Shown here: in pieces, positions 54,297 through 64,000 of the stretch
Numbering within the stretch: position 1 is the stretch's first letter
How the letters are laid out: every line of letters begins with the position of its first letter
Origin: Rhodamnia argentea
Taxonomy: Eukaryota > Streptophyta > Magnoliopsida > Myrtales > Myrtaceae
Assembly: GCF_020921035.1 (NCBI RefSeq)
Contig: NC_063152.1
Coordinates: forward strand, 6,772,001-6,836,000
Reading direction: 5' to 3'
DNA length: 64,000 nt
Made by a program: the position numbers and the translations under genes
The notes under the pieces: generated by a model
What the model saw: the letters and a program-made list of their open reading frames with translations, nothing else
What the model was told of the DNA's origin: nothing
Databases searched by the model: none

Positions 54297-56271
54297 TGAC
54301 TCGGATTCACCAGGCGACGATTCTTCGGACTCGGGCAGCGATAGTGACGATCTAAAAGGGATTGAAATCGAATGGAGTCGCCACGAGGAGTCAAAGCCAT
54401 TGACAGATGAACCGAATGTGACGGTGAATTTGGGTGCTGAAGACAATATCCGAGAGACCAAAATCGGGACGGGGTTACAGGATGCAGAAGCCGCGAGAAT
54501 GGTCAGCCTTCTTCAAGAATTTCGGGATGTATTCACCTGGTCGTACACCGACATACCAGGATTGGACCCAAATATCGTGCAACATGCACTACCGACTAAC
54601 CTAGATATACCGCCGAAGAAACAACAGTTAAGAAGGACAAAACCTGAGTTGTCTAAAAAGATTGAGGAGGAAGTAATGAAGCTCCCGAAAGTCGATTTCA
54701 TTGAAGTCGCTCATTACCTGGATTGGATAGCGAATATCGTCCCGGTGATGAAGAAAAACGGGAGAGTCGGGGTGTGCGTTGACTACCGTGATCTAAATAA
54801 GGCCAGCCCCAAAGATGACTTCCCGCTCCCGCATATTGACGTGCTAGTTGACGATGCGGCTGGGTTCGAGCTTTTCTCCTTCATGGATGGTTTTTCGGGT
54901 TATAACCAGATTCGGATGAAAGAAGAAGACAGAAGCAAAACTTCTTTTATAACCCCATGGGAAACTTTTTGCTATAGAGTCATGCTTTTCTACTTGAAAA
55001 ATGCAGGTGCCACGTATCAAAGAGCCATGGTGGCCTTATTCCATGATATGATGCACAATGAAATCGAAGTATACGTCGATGACATGATTGCGAAGTCAAG
55101 ATCAGGCGAAGACCATGTTGCAATTCTTCGCAAGCTATTCGAGCGCCTACGTAAATACCGATTACGTCTCAATCCCGCAAAGTGCGTATTTGGGGTAAGG
55201 TCCGGGAAATTATTGGGCTTCATGTCGGTAGTAGGGGCATTGAGATTGATCCGTCCAAGGTGAAGGCCATATGCGAGCCGCGACCCCCGTCTTACGTGGG
55301 AAAAGTTCGTAGTTTGCTAGGGAGATTGAACTATGTGGCAAGATTCATATCCCGGTTGTCAGAGACTCGCGGACCATTTTTCAAGCTTCTCAAGAAAAAT
55401 GCAAAGATTGTGTGGGATATCGAATGTCAGACCGCTTTCTTGAAGATCTAGCATTATCTGACTCATTCCCCTGTTCTAGTTCCACCTGTTCCCGGGGTAC
55501 CTTTGATCCTTTATCTGACTATCTACAAGGAGTCTTTAGGAGCTGTATTAGTACGTAAAAGACCATCGGATGGAAAGGAATGCGCGATATACTATCTCAA
55601 CAAAAAATTCTCCGATTCTGAAGCTAATTACTCGGAGGTCGAGAAGACTTGCGTAGCTTTAGTTTGGGTATTACACAGGCTGCGGCAGTATACCCTTCAC
55701 CATCGGATCATGTTAACCACCGAATGTGATCCCATCAAGTATCTGCTGGAAAAACCAACGTTGGTTGGAAAATTGGCCAAGTGGCAGATTCTTATTTCCG
55801 AGTTCGATGTGCAGACCATGACACGAAAATCGGTGAAAGGTCGAGCAATAGCAGACATGTTAGCAGAGAATGCTGCGGGACCGCGAGCGGAAGATGAGAT
55901 AGACCCTCTTGATGACCGTGTTTTACTAGTTACTACAGAAAAATGGGTCATGTACTTCGACGGAGCCGTTAACTTATCCGGATCTGGCACGGGGGCAGTC
56001 CTTATCTCCCCGGATGGCAGGCACTATCTAGTTGCCGCCAAGTTATTGTTTTCGTGCACCAATAATATCGCCGAATACGAGGCCTGCATTCTCGGGCTAC
56101 AGGTTGCCGTGGGGATGGAAATTCGGAGAGCGCAAGTTTATGGCGACTCTGCCCTCATTATCCTTCGGACTGAAGGCAAGTGGAAGACTCGTGACCCAAA
56201 ATTGATCCCATTTCACGAGTTTCTGGAAGATATAATCGAAGAGTTCGACGAGATAGCGTTTGAGTATCTTT
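54297..56271 (+). pseudogene. Tat-type pol: reverse transcriptase, RNase H and second (archaeal-type) RNase H, truncated
   Basis: The RT has CVDYRDLNKASPKDDFPLP (about 54775), FMDGFSGYNQI and the catalytic EVYVDDMIAKS (about 55066). The first RNase H follows (CAIYYLNKKFSDSEANYSEV near 55580). The second begins WVMYFDGAVNLSGSGTG (55950) with NIAEYEACILGL and YGDSALII. Damage: a one-base deletion near 55218 and a stop near 55449 (KI*HYL). The frame then runs straight into 3' LTR sequence at 56272, so the integrase is gone. Confidence 0.88.
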
Positions 56272-57453
56272 CTAGTTGGATGGGCTGTTTTGAGAATGAA
56301 GAAGAGGAGACTGGGCTGAGCGTTGGGCTACTTGCATGGGCTGGTGAAGAGAGAAAGAAGAGGAAACTGGGCTGGTCGGATGGGTTGGTGAAGAATAAAG
56401 AAAAGATAATATTTTGGGCCTGATTTGTGTTGTTTCTCGAGTGGGCTGGCGTGGGCGAAATGAAGAAGGGCTGCTGGGGCTGTGCTGGCATGGGTGTTGC
56501 AAGTTGGGCCGGAAGGAATTTAGGCCTAGTTCGGTCAAAAAGAAAAGTGGGCCCGAGCTTTTTTTTTTTTTTTTTTTTGCCTTGGGCCGACTCCGGTTCC
56601 CTCTCCCGGGCGGGATCGGGCCGTAGACCTGGTCCAAGCCCGGACCCGAGAACCCGGACCCAGTTCCGGTTCCCTTTAATAATAAAATAATAAAATATTA
56701 ATAAAAAATAAAAAATAAAAAATTCAAAAAATAAATAAAAATTCAATAAAAAATCAGAAAAATTTCAGAAAATTAGAAAAATGATTTTTGTGACCTTTTT
56801 ACCCCTAATATGAATTTTAAGCCTGAAATTGGCGTTGATTGGAGACCGATGTCTAATCCGGTCCGATATTGTTGTAATTCGGTCTTCGAGTCAAAGTTGT
56901 TTGTTTAAATATCGCCATTATAGATTTGATCTGCATGTGCTTATCCCGATCTTTATTTGGCATATTTATCTGATTGAGTGTTTAAAAACACTGTCTTTTG
57001 AAAAATTATCTGTTAATCGCTTTCCCTATATTGTTAGGTTAAGGATGAATAGGTAATTGCACGAAATGACAGAAAAACATTATGCATGATCATTTAGTAC
57101 TTGGTTAGATACCGATAAATTTAGAATGATATGCGGAATGTGTGGTCACCTTAAAGAATGTCAACCGGTTAGGTACCAAAAGGGCGCTAATTATCTAGTT
57201 AGCGTAAACAAGTCTCCGAACTTAGAAACTCCGGTTGCGTAGGAATCGAGATAACCCTCCCGTGTCTCGATTGGTTTCTAGCCGACCCCAATAGGCTAGT
57301 GGCGACTCTTAATAGCATTTTAATTTGCTAATCGGTAAAAAGAAATCCAATGTCACGCGAGGTAGGACTTGGGAGAGTCCACGCCATTGATCTATGGCAA
57401 TACCTCTAAACCCCGCGGGACCCTCGTGGGAGGCCGAAGGCGAGGTCGTGACA
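56272..57453 (+). repeat. Tat-type 3' LTR remnant, 1182 bp
   Basis: Matches 50905-52077 with roughly 4 percent differences over the last ~660 bp by my count. Starts inside the LTR at the deletion junction CTAG. Its end GTCGTGACA is intact and abuts the duplicated ACGTT. About nine extra bases (ccgaaggcg) precede the end relative to the 5' LTR. Confidence 0.88.
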
Positions 57454-57458
57454 ACGTT

Positions 57459-58249
57459 ATATTGATGATCTTCTTCATCGGGCTGGGATGTCCGAGTGCA
57501 AGCCTGTCCGAACTCCTATGGCCACAACTACAAATCCATCTACGCTAGGGGGTGCTCTGATGTCCGATGCTACTCTATATCGGTCAACGGTTGGCGCTCT
57601 TCAATACGTGACATTGACAAGACCAGATATCTCCTATTCCGTTAATAAAGCATGTCAATTCATGCATGCACTAATCGAAGACCACGGCGAGATGGTAAAA
57701 CACATTTTGCACTATCTCAAACACACAAGGTCGTATGGTTTACTTCTTTCTCCATGCAATGATACTCGCTTGCAAGCCTTTTCTGATGCGGATTAGGCTG
57801 GTAGCTCTGGCGACAAGAAGTCAACTGGAGGGTATGCTATTTTTCCGGGTTCTAACTTAATCTCCTGGAGCTCCAGGAAACAACGAATCGTAGCGCGCTC
57901 TTCCACGTAGTCCGAGTATAAAGCCCTTGCCGATGCCGCAGCTGAACTCATTTGACTTGAGTCACTCTTTCGAGAGCTTGGGTTCCCTCTTCAAGGACCC
58001 CCTATCCTTTGGTGCAATAATATTAGTGCCACTTATTTGTCTGCAAATCCGGTTTTTCATGCTCGTACCAAACATGTTGAAATCGACTTCCATTTTGTCC
58101 GTGATCGTGTCACCAAACGACAGCTCAATGTGTAGTTTATCTCCACAGCTGACCAATTGGCCGATGCTCTCACAAAAGCTCTTCCTACAGCGCGTTTTGA
58201 ATTTTTACGAGACAAGTTGAAGATTCGCCGTCTCGACTCTTCCACTTGA
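57459..58249 (+). pseudogene. Copia pol, C-terminal part (end of RT and RNase H)
   Basis: Continues the copia frame with YIDDLLHRAGMSECKPVRTP, then the LYRSTVGALQYVTLTRPDIS region and RNase H ([29 protein letters not shown]). Stops near 57796, 57909, 57956 and 58134 all fit single transitions from Trp or Gln codons. Ends at TGA 58247-58249, followed by the purine-rich GAGGGGGTG before the 3' LTR. Confidence 0.9.
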
Positions 58250-58256
58250 GGGGGTG

Positions 58257-58483
58257 TATCAAACAAATATTGCGCTCTCGATTTTTGAAGATTTGAAATC
58301 GTATCTTTGAATATTATCAACCAAATATTGTGCTCTCGATTTCGGAAGATTTGGAATCGTATCTTTAGAAGTAGGAAAGTTTTGTATTTTATTCCTTGCT
58401 AGTAAATCCTTTGGATTGTACTCTTGGGTATATAAATACCCCTTTAAAGCTTAATGAAAAACACAACGATTCCTGCTTCAATA
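58257..58483 (+). repeat. Copia 3' LTR
   Basis: 227 bp, about 98 percent identical to the 5' LTR, with the same internal tandem duplication. Followed by CTTAC. Confidence 0.92.
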
Positions 58484-58488
58484 CTTAC

Positions 58489-59210
58489 GATTGAAATTCC
58501 ATTTAACTCAATAATCTAATATTTGAGAAATTAATTCTAGTACGGTTTGCTTATATCTTGAGCATCACGCTTCATTCAATATAAATGACATCTCCGTGAA
58601 GAGTAGAAAAATCACTTAATATTTCTGCTTATGATTAGAATCTTAAACTAAAAAGATATGAAAAAACCTAATTCATCATTGGACATTACATATTTAAGTA
58701 CTTAAAATGTTTCATATTAAATAAATAATCATAGAACACGCAAGACTAAAGAAACTTAAAATTTTGTGAGTAAAAAATTATTAAAAATTGAAGCAATCGA
58801 AATCTGCTTTTTCAACAAGTGATAAGCAATCGACCCAAAAAAAAAGTGATAAGCTGCTAATGGGCAAATAATAAGCTGCTTTAATGTCCTTAATTTATAT
58901 TAAATTACATATTCACAAGTTTAAGCTGCTTAAATAGGCATTAACTATGTTTTACCTTAAAAAATTAGCTTCATAATCATATAAGATACTTCTTTTTTCA
59001 GATAATTACCGGACAAGTCCTAAAAATTTGCTATCACAATTAGCTTGAATCACAAAGCTTACATTTCATGCATGCAAGTCCTCAAACATGCACCTTCGAT
59101 GCACCTGAAGAGCAAATTAGGCACACGTTAAAAAACCTAATATTGTCCCACTTACATGTAACTTTACTGTCAAAGTGTGCATACAAATGAGCGGTGTAGT
59201 GCCCATTAGT
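58489..59210. other. No gene; A/T-rich spacer and 3' side of F-box gene
   Basis: AT-rich, no supported coding region. The bases just before 59210 are probably the 3' UTR of the minus-strand F-box gene. Confidence 0.45.
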
Positions 59211-61376
59211 TCAACGAGAAACCCGGTTGAAACGATAAACAAAGATAACCTCTGCATTTTGGGAAGCTCTTCGACAGCCGAGCACATTCTGGTTCATGCC
59301 ATATAGTTTCGATAGATCAGCGGCTTGAAGATGCTTTTGTACATGTCGGGTCAACCGAGCCTTGATAACCAACTCCTCCAGCACGAGTGCATTTCCAAGA
59401 AGAAACTTAATCAAGGCGAGCAGATGATTCGACCCTAAACGATTGGCTTCATAACCGATGATCTCAACTCTCTTGAGATGTTTCGCCAAACATTCAAAGT
59501 TTCCCTTCCTTGAGCACAAATAATCTTCTCCATTGAAGTTAAAACGTCCTCTAGATTCGTCATCAAGCCCAAACTGCACATGAATACCCCATTTAAGAAA
59601 CTCACTTCGCATTAGATGTGGGTCCATGAGGAAAAGAAAATTCACTGTCTCGCTAAAATTTCAAACAAACAACCTTTATTTGTCCACTGCAAATGGTAGT
59701 TTGTTTTACTTTATATGAGGTCTTAATCAATTTGAGCTCTTAAACTCGCCCACACAATACAATATATTCTCTTTCTAGCTGCTCATTACTGACCTATTAG
59801 TTCAAGATCCAAACCTACATGGCAGCAATAGAACCTCCAGTACAGCACTGCAGTTACTTTGAAGACATGAACTAAAACAGGTGCACATATGTTGAGTGCA
59901 CCGACCAAAGTTACGGGCAATTTTCAATTGCCAAAACAAATAAGATTTTGGATTTGATAATCTTCATGTGCTTCTGAAGTTTTAACTCACATTTGTGCGA
60001 AATAAAAGTCAGCTCAAGAAGTGAAATGAAAATATCATAGCGAACGAACGAACCTTAAACAGGGTGTAGCCATCTAGGCATATGAGTAAATTTTCCAGGC
60101 ATGGTGAACTGCGTAGCAAGTGTGCTATCCAAGGGAAGTCCCAATGAGTAACTGGTGTATGCAGTGTCAAATTCTGACATTTTGACAATGGAAATGGCAC
60201 TCCTTCCATCTCCCAAGGAGACAAAATCTAAGCACATTGAGCGAGCAAAATAGAAAATTTTTGATTATTATTTCTTTTCTTGTTCAGAATGAATAAAGAC
60301 TAACAAAATTTACAGTCCATCCAAATACTTTATCCCTTGACCCGGTAGGTCGCTCTAGTGGGGCAACATACATTACTAAAACAGTGCTAATCACGGATCC
60401 CATTCAAGGTAAAAAAAAAACGAGCTCGTACCTGGAAACACCGGCCGCAAGTGGCAATCGTAGGAACTCCCCGCAGCTTCTCCAGGAGTCCCTTTAAAAG
60501 ATCCAGCATCCTCTCTCCACGAGACATAAGAAAATATAAGTTGGCTTCCACCAAAGAAGAAACATTGTCAAGTCTGAACATGGGATCATTAGGCAAAAAC
60601 CCTGATATCCACAGTGACAGCAGATAAGGGGCCCAAATTGTCTCCACTTTACAGGTCATGGGGTAGACGAGTATCAATTTTTTCACACTCATTGAATCTA
60701 TTCTGATGTTCTTCACGCCCTTGCACATGTGCAGCTCAAGGGACTCTAAAACCGGACTTCCCCTAACAATTTCCTCGAGAATATGATCACTCAACTCCGC
60801 AAATGACATCGACAAGACCTTAAGACGAGGCCACCTAACAGTAGTGCCCAGCGAAAAGCGGCACTTTCTGAATTCCAGGCGTACCAACCAACTCAAGTGA
60901 CACACGAACTGCGGCAATGCGTACGAGAACAATGGCATAGCAGCCGGCAACAGGCGGAGATCCTCCACGCGGCGTGCTGCCGCGAAGCAGAACCAGGAGT
61001 CGAACTTGGGTGAGTTGACCCCGTCGCACATGATGTGGAATCTCTTCACGGTCGGGGAGGTGCTCTGAAGCAGGACGCTGTCGACAAAGGACGAGAAGTC
61101 CCTGGAACTGTGAGGCAGGTCATCACCAATCCCATCATTGAAGACGAGGTCGGTGGTAGAGGTCCAAGTGGACTGCCACCGCTTGGAGAGGATGCTGGTC
61201 TTGACTACATCTCGGAGGGTCAGGAACGAGAAGATGTGGTGGATCACGTCGTCTGGCAGGGCGCTGATGTCATCCCTAGGGCTCAAAGGAGGAGGAGGTG
61301 GGATTCGTCTTGTACGATTCGGCCGGTCGCCGGGGGATTTGCAGTGGATGGCGCCGTGGACGGAGGTCTCCGCCAT
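59211..61376 (-). CDS. F-box/FBD/LRR-repeat protein
   Basis: Three-exon minus-strand model, 493 residues, phases all zero: 61376-60432, 60227-60054, 59573-59211. Substrate-recognition subunit type of SCF ubiquitin ligases: the F-box binds SKP1/ASK and the C-terminal region selects the target. The F-box is near residues 37-80 (ISALPDDVIHHIFSFLTLRD, VVKTSILSKRWQSTW). The middle is LRR-like (LPQFVCHLSWLVRLEFRKC, WPRLKVLSMSFAELSDHILE, GSPVLESLELHMCKGVKNI). The last exon carries an FBD domain (FECLAKHLKRVEIIGYEANR, LLALIKFLLGNALVLEELVI). The N-terminus before the F-box is Pro/Arg-rich. The acceptor of exon 3 at 59574-59575 is chosen by phase and similarity to the family. Target unknown. Confidence 0.9.
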
Positions 61377-62260
61377 GGTCTATAAATCCTAGGGTTTCTA
61401 TCCCGAGCTTTCGAGGCTTTTGACTTTCGCGTTTTATATTTAAATGGCATAATTTTTTTTTTTTCTGTTGGGCGTATTTTTTGTTTTTCAATATATATAA
61501 GATTTCTTTTGGGGTGACCAAGCAAGTGCTCAATGGTCAAGCAATTTTCCTACGAAAAACGGTGAAATTTTGATTCTTTTAGGCTCCGTTTAATTCTTTT
61601 AAGTCTGGCCGACCTTATATGGTCACGGGCCGACAAGCTCTCGCTCGCTCTCGTCTCCTTCAATCTCTCACCTGGTCATACTCTCTCTCACTCGGCGGCT
61701 CCGTCCGGCGACGATCCCTTGCTCTCTCACCCCAGCCCCGCGAAAGGAAGGAGGAGCACAAAGCAGCGGTATGATGATATTCCTGCGGTAGTTTTGGGCG
61801 TAGGATCGAGGTAAGTCTGAGTCTTGCAGTGGTTCCGCGATTTGCTTGTGTTCATGTGGATGGAAGGATGAGCTAGCGGCGGCACGGCAGCTCGGTCCCG
61901 TGGTGGGCCTCTCGCGTAGGAGTACAAGCGAGTAGATTTCTAATTCGTGTAACCCTCGGATCGTGGGTTTCGGCTTGCATATTGCCAATGTTCTTTGCAT
62001 GTTACTTTTGTTGGTTTGCTTGATATCCTAGAATGTCGGATGAGTGAAATTGAGAGATGAAGAGAGTTCGGTGGGGTTGTCACGAAATGAGAACGAAGAA
62101 GAGGAAGAAGAAAAGAAGAAGAGGAAGAGGAGATGGTGGCTTGAAGGTTCCTATGCCACATGGGGAGGGAGGTGTCGTCCATGAAAGAAGAGAGAGGGGT
62201 GAGGTGCAATTTTCGCTCGGTCGGGTTCCAATTTCACATATTTTTTAACTCTATGGGGTC
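61377..62260. other. F-box gene promoter side; possible plus-strand untranslated exon, no gene called
   Basis: A CT/TC-rich stretch (61633-61725) resembles a plant 5' UTR and is followed by 'gatcgaggtaagtctgag' (a good GT donor at about 61811). No open frame with a recognisable product follows, only a Lys/Arg-rich 63-codon frame at 62057-62248. 'aggctccgtttaattc' near 61580 may be a MITE end. Confidence 0.3.
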
Positions 62261-63234
62261 CAAATTATACCGTAGTGTATCCTCAAAAATATCGTTTTTA
62301 CTACGGACTTGAGACCAATAAGTACTAATCCACTCATAACTTAAGCCGGTGGAAAAATCGGGTCGTTATTGTACATGTCTTATTTAAATATTTATCAATT
62401 GGAATCATATTTACATTAACCTTACTTTTATTATTATTATTATTTTATATAGATAGAGTAGTTATGAATAGACAGTGCTTTTATATAAAACAAATAAACT
62501 TTTCTCCCTTTCACCTGCTTTTGGATGAATTTTTTCTAATGAACAAAAGGAATTAAAAAAATAAAATTCATATTTTTTTTTATTTCTTCGGATTAAAAAT
62601 ATGAATACACAAAAAAAAATCGAAATGGTTATATTTTATATGAAATTATTGTTTTATTCTAATTTTAATATACTACTTAACTATACCATTCTATTAGTTA
62701 TAACAAACTATAATATTAGTTATATTAGGGCTATATGAACTCGAACCGTAGACCTTCTCGATAAAACAGATCAAACTTATTATTATCAAAATGATTCGAA
62801 CTGCTTCAAAGACTCAACATGCCTCTCTTTTTTCTTTTTTTTTTTTTTGTTTGCATTGGGATAATATCAATTAGTCGACTATCTTTTTTCTTGCCGATAA
62901 GGAGATGGCTCCTTGCTTTGAATCATGATTTTGGTTTCAACTCAGAAGCACTACCAAAGCATTTCAAAGAAGGGTTATTTTGATGTGGGTGTGCTTCTTG
63001 CCAAGATTAACCTAGATAAGGAGATTTTTAGGAGATTTTTTTATCCCATTAATTTATCATAATCAGTAGGGAGATTTCATCCATTGTCCGCTATTTCCAG
63101 TATTTGACGTACCACAAAAATGAAATTAGGAATATCGAATCTATATCAAAGAAAGTTTGAAGTTTTGAAGTCAGGGTATGCATTGTTATTTTACACATTG
63201 TGGTTAGTAACATTGGTAAATTAATTTAAGATAA
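62261..63234. other. No gene recognised; A/T-rich spacer
   Basis: Homopolymer-rich, no frame above 60 codons. Nothing else identified. Confidence 0.5.
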
Positions 63235-63283
63235 GGAAAGAGAGGGATTCAAACTACGCCTTGCACCACTCGGCCAACTCTCC
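63235..63283 (-). pseudogene. tRNA-Ser relic of organellar (plastid) type, anticodon region deleted
   Basis: On the minus strand the 49 bases read GGAGAGTTGGCCGAGTGG...AAGGCGTAG followed directly by TTTGAATCCCTCTCTTTCC. The first part matches the acceptor, D-arm and start of a plastid serine tRNA (GGAGAGATGGCCGAGTGGTT type). The second matches its T-arm and 3' acceptor strand. The two acceptor strands can still pair (GGAGAG with CTCTCTTTCC approximately), but the anticodon arm and long variable arm are missing, so it cannot function. Confidence 0.6.
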
Positions 63284-63832
63284 TGCAGAGGCTATGATGA
63301 TCATATCCTACAAAAAGGGCACATAGTTCAGTGAATGATGGCGGACATCATAATTCATCTTCATCAAAGTTATAATATGGAGGAAATCTATGGGGCAATT
63401 GGCTACCCATAGAGGATATCTCTGATCCTAAACCTCTTCATTGTGGCCGAGGCCCACGGGCCAGAACCATTTCTACCAAGGCAAAGAAGGCTCGGATGGA
63501 TCGTCTTGCCTGTTTAAGCATCTTAGCGCACAAAGTTACAAACAATAAAGGAGATCGGCGGCAATAGTCAGGGGGATCGCCACCGCTTTCATAGGACGCA
63601 GTGTCTTAAAAATGTCTTCAATGCGGCAGGAAGGATAGATGTGGCGGCTTATGGCTTCGCGCAAGGCGTCGTTGAAATCATGGAGATAAAATTTGTCAAG
63701 GTTCCTGCTTCGTTTCGTTTCAAAGGAGAAGGCTCGCTTTGTTTTGCAAGATTCGGTGGTTTCGCCACGAAAATTTGCCTTGGATTATGTCGTGGGCAGA
63801 GCTCCTGGGCATGAATTTCACTTCCCAGGTTT
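63284..63832. other. No gene recognised; spacer and 3' side of second F-box gene
   Basis: Plus-strand frame 63693-63890 overlaps the C-terminus of the minus-strand gene and is a shadow. Nothing else supported. Confidence 0.45.
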
Positions 63833-64000
63833 CTATGAGTCCTGCCACCAAAACAGCTTTGACAAAAAGGCCGCCTCTTTGAAAGAATGATTGAAGATGA
63901 CTTCAGCATTTTGGGAACCTCTTGGATAGCTGAGCACATTTTGGCGTTCGCCAAGTAGTTCCCAAAGAACAGCGGCTTCATGGTGTCTTAGTCCATAATG
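63833..64000 (-). CDS. Second F-box/FBD protein, C-terminal end only (runs off the window)
   Basis: The minus-strand frame is open from 64000 to TAG at 63833-63835 (55 residues seen). It contains LWELLGERQNVLSYPRGSQN followed by AEVIF, aligning with the end of the 59211-61376 protein (LYGMNQNVLGCRRASQNAEV then IF). It extends about 13 residues further (EAAFLSKLFWWQDS). DNA similarity is also clear between 63905-63985 and 59240-59330. This indicates a tandem F-box/FBD family, with the rest of this gene to the right of the window. Confidence 0.7.
   Translation of the reverse strand, partial: HYGLRHHEAAVLWELLGERQNVLSYPRGSQNAEVIFNHSFKEAAFLSKLFWWQDS

Larger units (their letters stand above)
48993..57453 (+). 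mobile_element. Ty3/gypsy, Tat-lineage LTR retrotransposon, internally deleted, nested in the copia
   Basis: 8461 bp from TGTTGACACC to GTCGTGACA, flanked by a perfect 5-bp duplication ACGTT (48988-48992 and 57454-57458). Removing it rejoins the copia RT/RNase H reading (SQGR|YIDDLL). It has a 3085-bp 5' LTR, a primer-binding site TGGCGACTCCACTGGGGA, an acidic ORF, a probable intron, RT with YVDDM and two RNase H domains (the second archaeal-type), which together indicate the Tat clade (Ogre/Retand). Integrase, chromosomal 3' end of pol and about 1.9 kb of the 3' LTR are deleted. No zinc knuckle or protease active site was found. Confidence 0.88.
45327..58483 (+). mobile_element. Ty1/copia LTR retrotransposon, degenerate, interrupted by a Tat-type element
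   Basis: Two 227-bp LTRs (45327-45553, 58257-58483) differ at about 5 positions. The flanking 5-bp target-site duplication is CTTAC (45322-45326 and 58484-58488). The LTRs begin TATCAA and end TCAATA rather than TG...CA. The primer-binding site TGGTATCGGAGCC starts at 45554 (initiator-Met type with one change). Domain order gag, protease, integrase, RT, RNase H is copia-type. Without the nested insertion (48993-57453 plus 5-bp duplication) the element is about 4.69 kb, a normal length. Multiple stops and frameshifts make it non-autonomous. Confidence 0.93.

Overview
This is a plant nuclear window: spliced genes with GT-AG introns, CC-NB-LRR (CNL) immune receptors, F-box/FBD genes, Ty1/copia and Ty3/gypsy retrotransposons, and many short inverted-repeat elements. 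Several repeat types (TAGGGGTGAG-ended, GGCTCCGTTTGTTTCG-type and AGGGCGTGCATGG-type elements) resemble families I associate with Myrtaceae such as Eucalyptus. That taxonomic guess is inference only. I see no wholly new biological system. The notable content is locus evolution.

Layout. (1) 1-22 kb is a degenerate tandem CNL cluster. Two long units (about 1-8836 and 12924-21765, offset about 12.93 kb) each carry an intact 861-codon CNL (4543-7128 and 17472-20057), two MITEs and a downstream broken NB-ARC relic. A third, much older copy of the 3' flank and NB-ARC lies between them (9890-11660), beside a truncated pseudogene of an unrelated membrane-protein family (12396-12800). (2) 22-27 kb is repeat-rich intergenic DNA. 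(3) 27.3-40.8 kb holds three minus-strand single-copy genes: an intronless acidic membrane protein, a nine-exon hnRNP U-like SPRY/P-loop protein, and a 14-exon WD40 protein that I read as the plant TCAB1/WRAP53 homologue. (4) 42.2-44.7 kb is a truncated tandem pseudocopy of that WD40 gene with a MITE inserted in it. (5) 45.3-58.5 kb is a copia element with unusual TA...TA LTR ends, split by an 8.46-kb Ty3/gypsy Tat-type element that has itself lost gag/protease, integrase and most of its 3' LTR. (6) 59.2-61.4 kb is a complete F-box/FBD gene, and the C-terminus of a second one enters from the right edge at 63833-64000.

How the genes work together. There is no operon logic here. The CNL pair is a resistance-gene cluster under duplication and apparent gene conversion. 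The hnRNP U-like and WD40 genes are co-oriented neighbours, both predicted to act on nuclear RNPs, but nothing in the sequence shows co-regulation. Exon-intron models were built by hand from reading frame, splice sites and codon phase. All phases close, but no transcript evidence was available.
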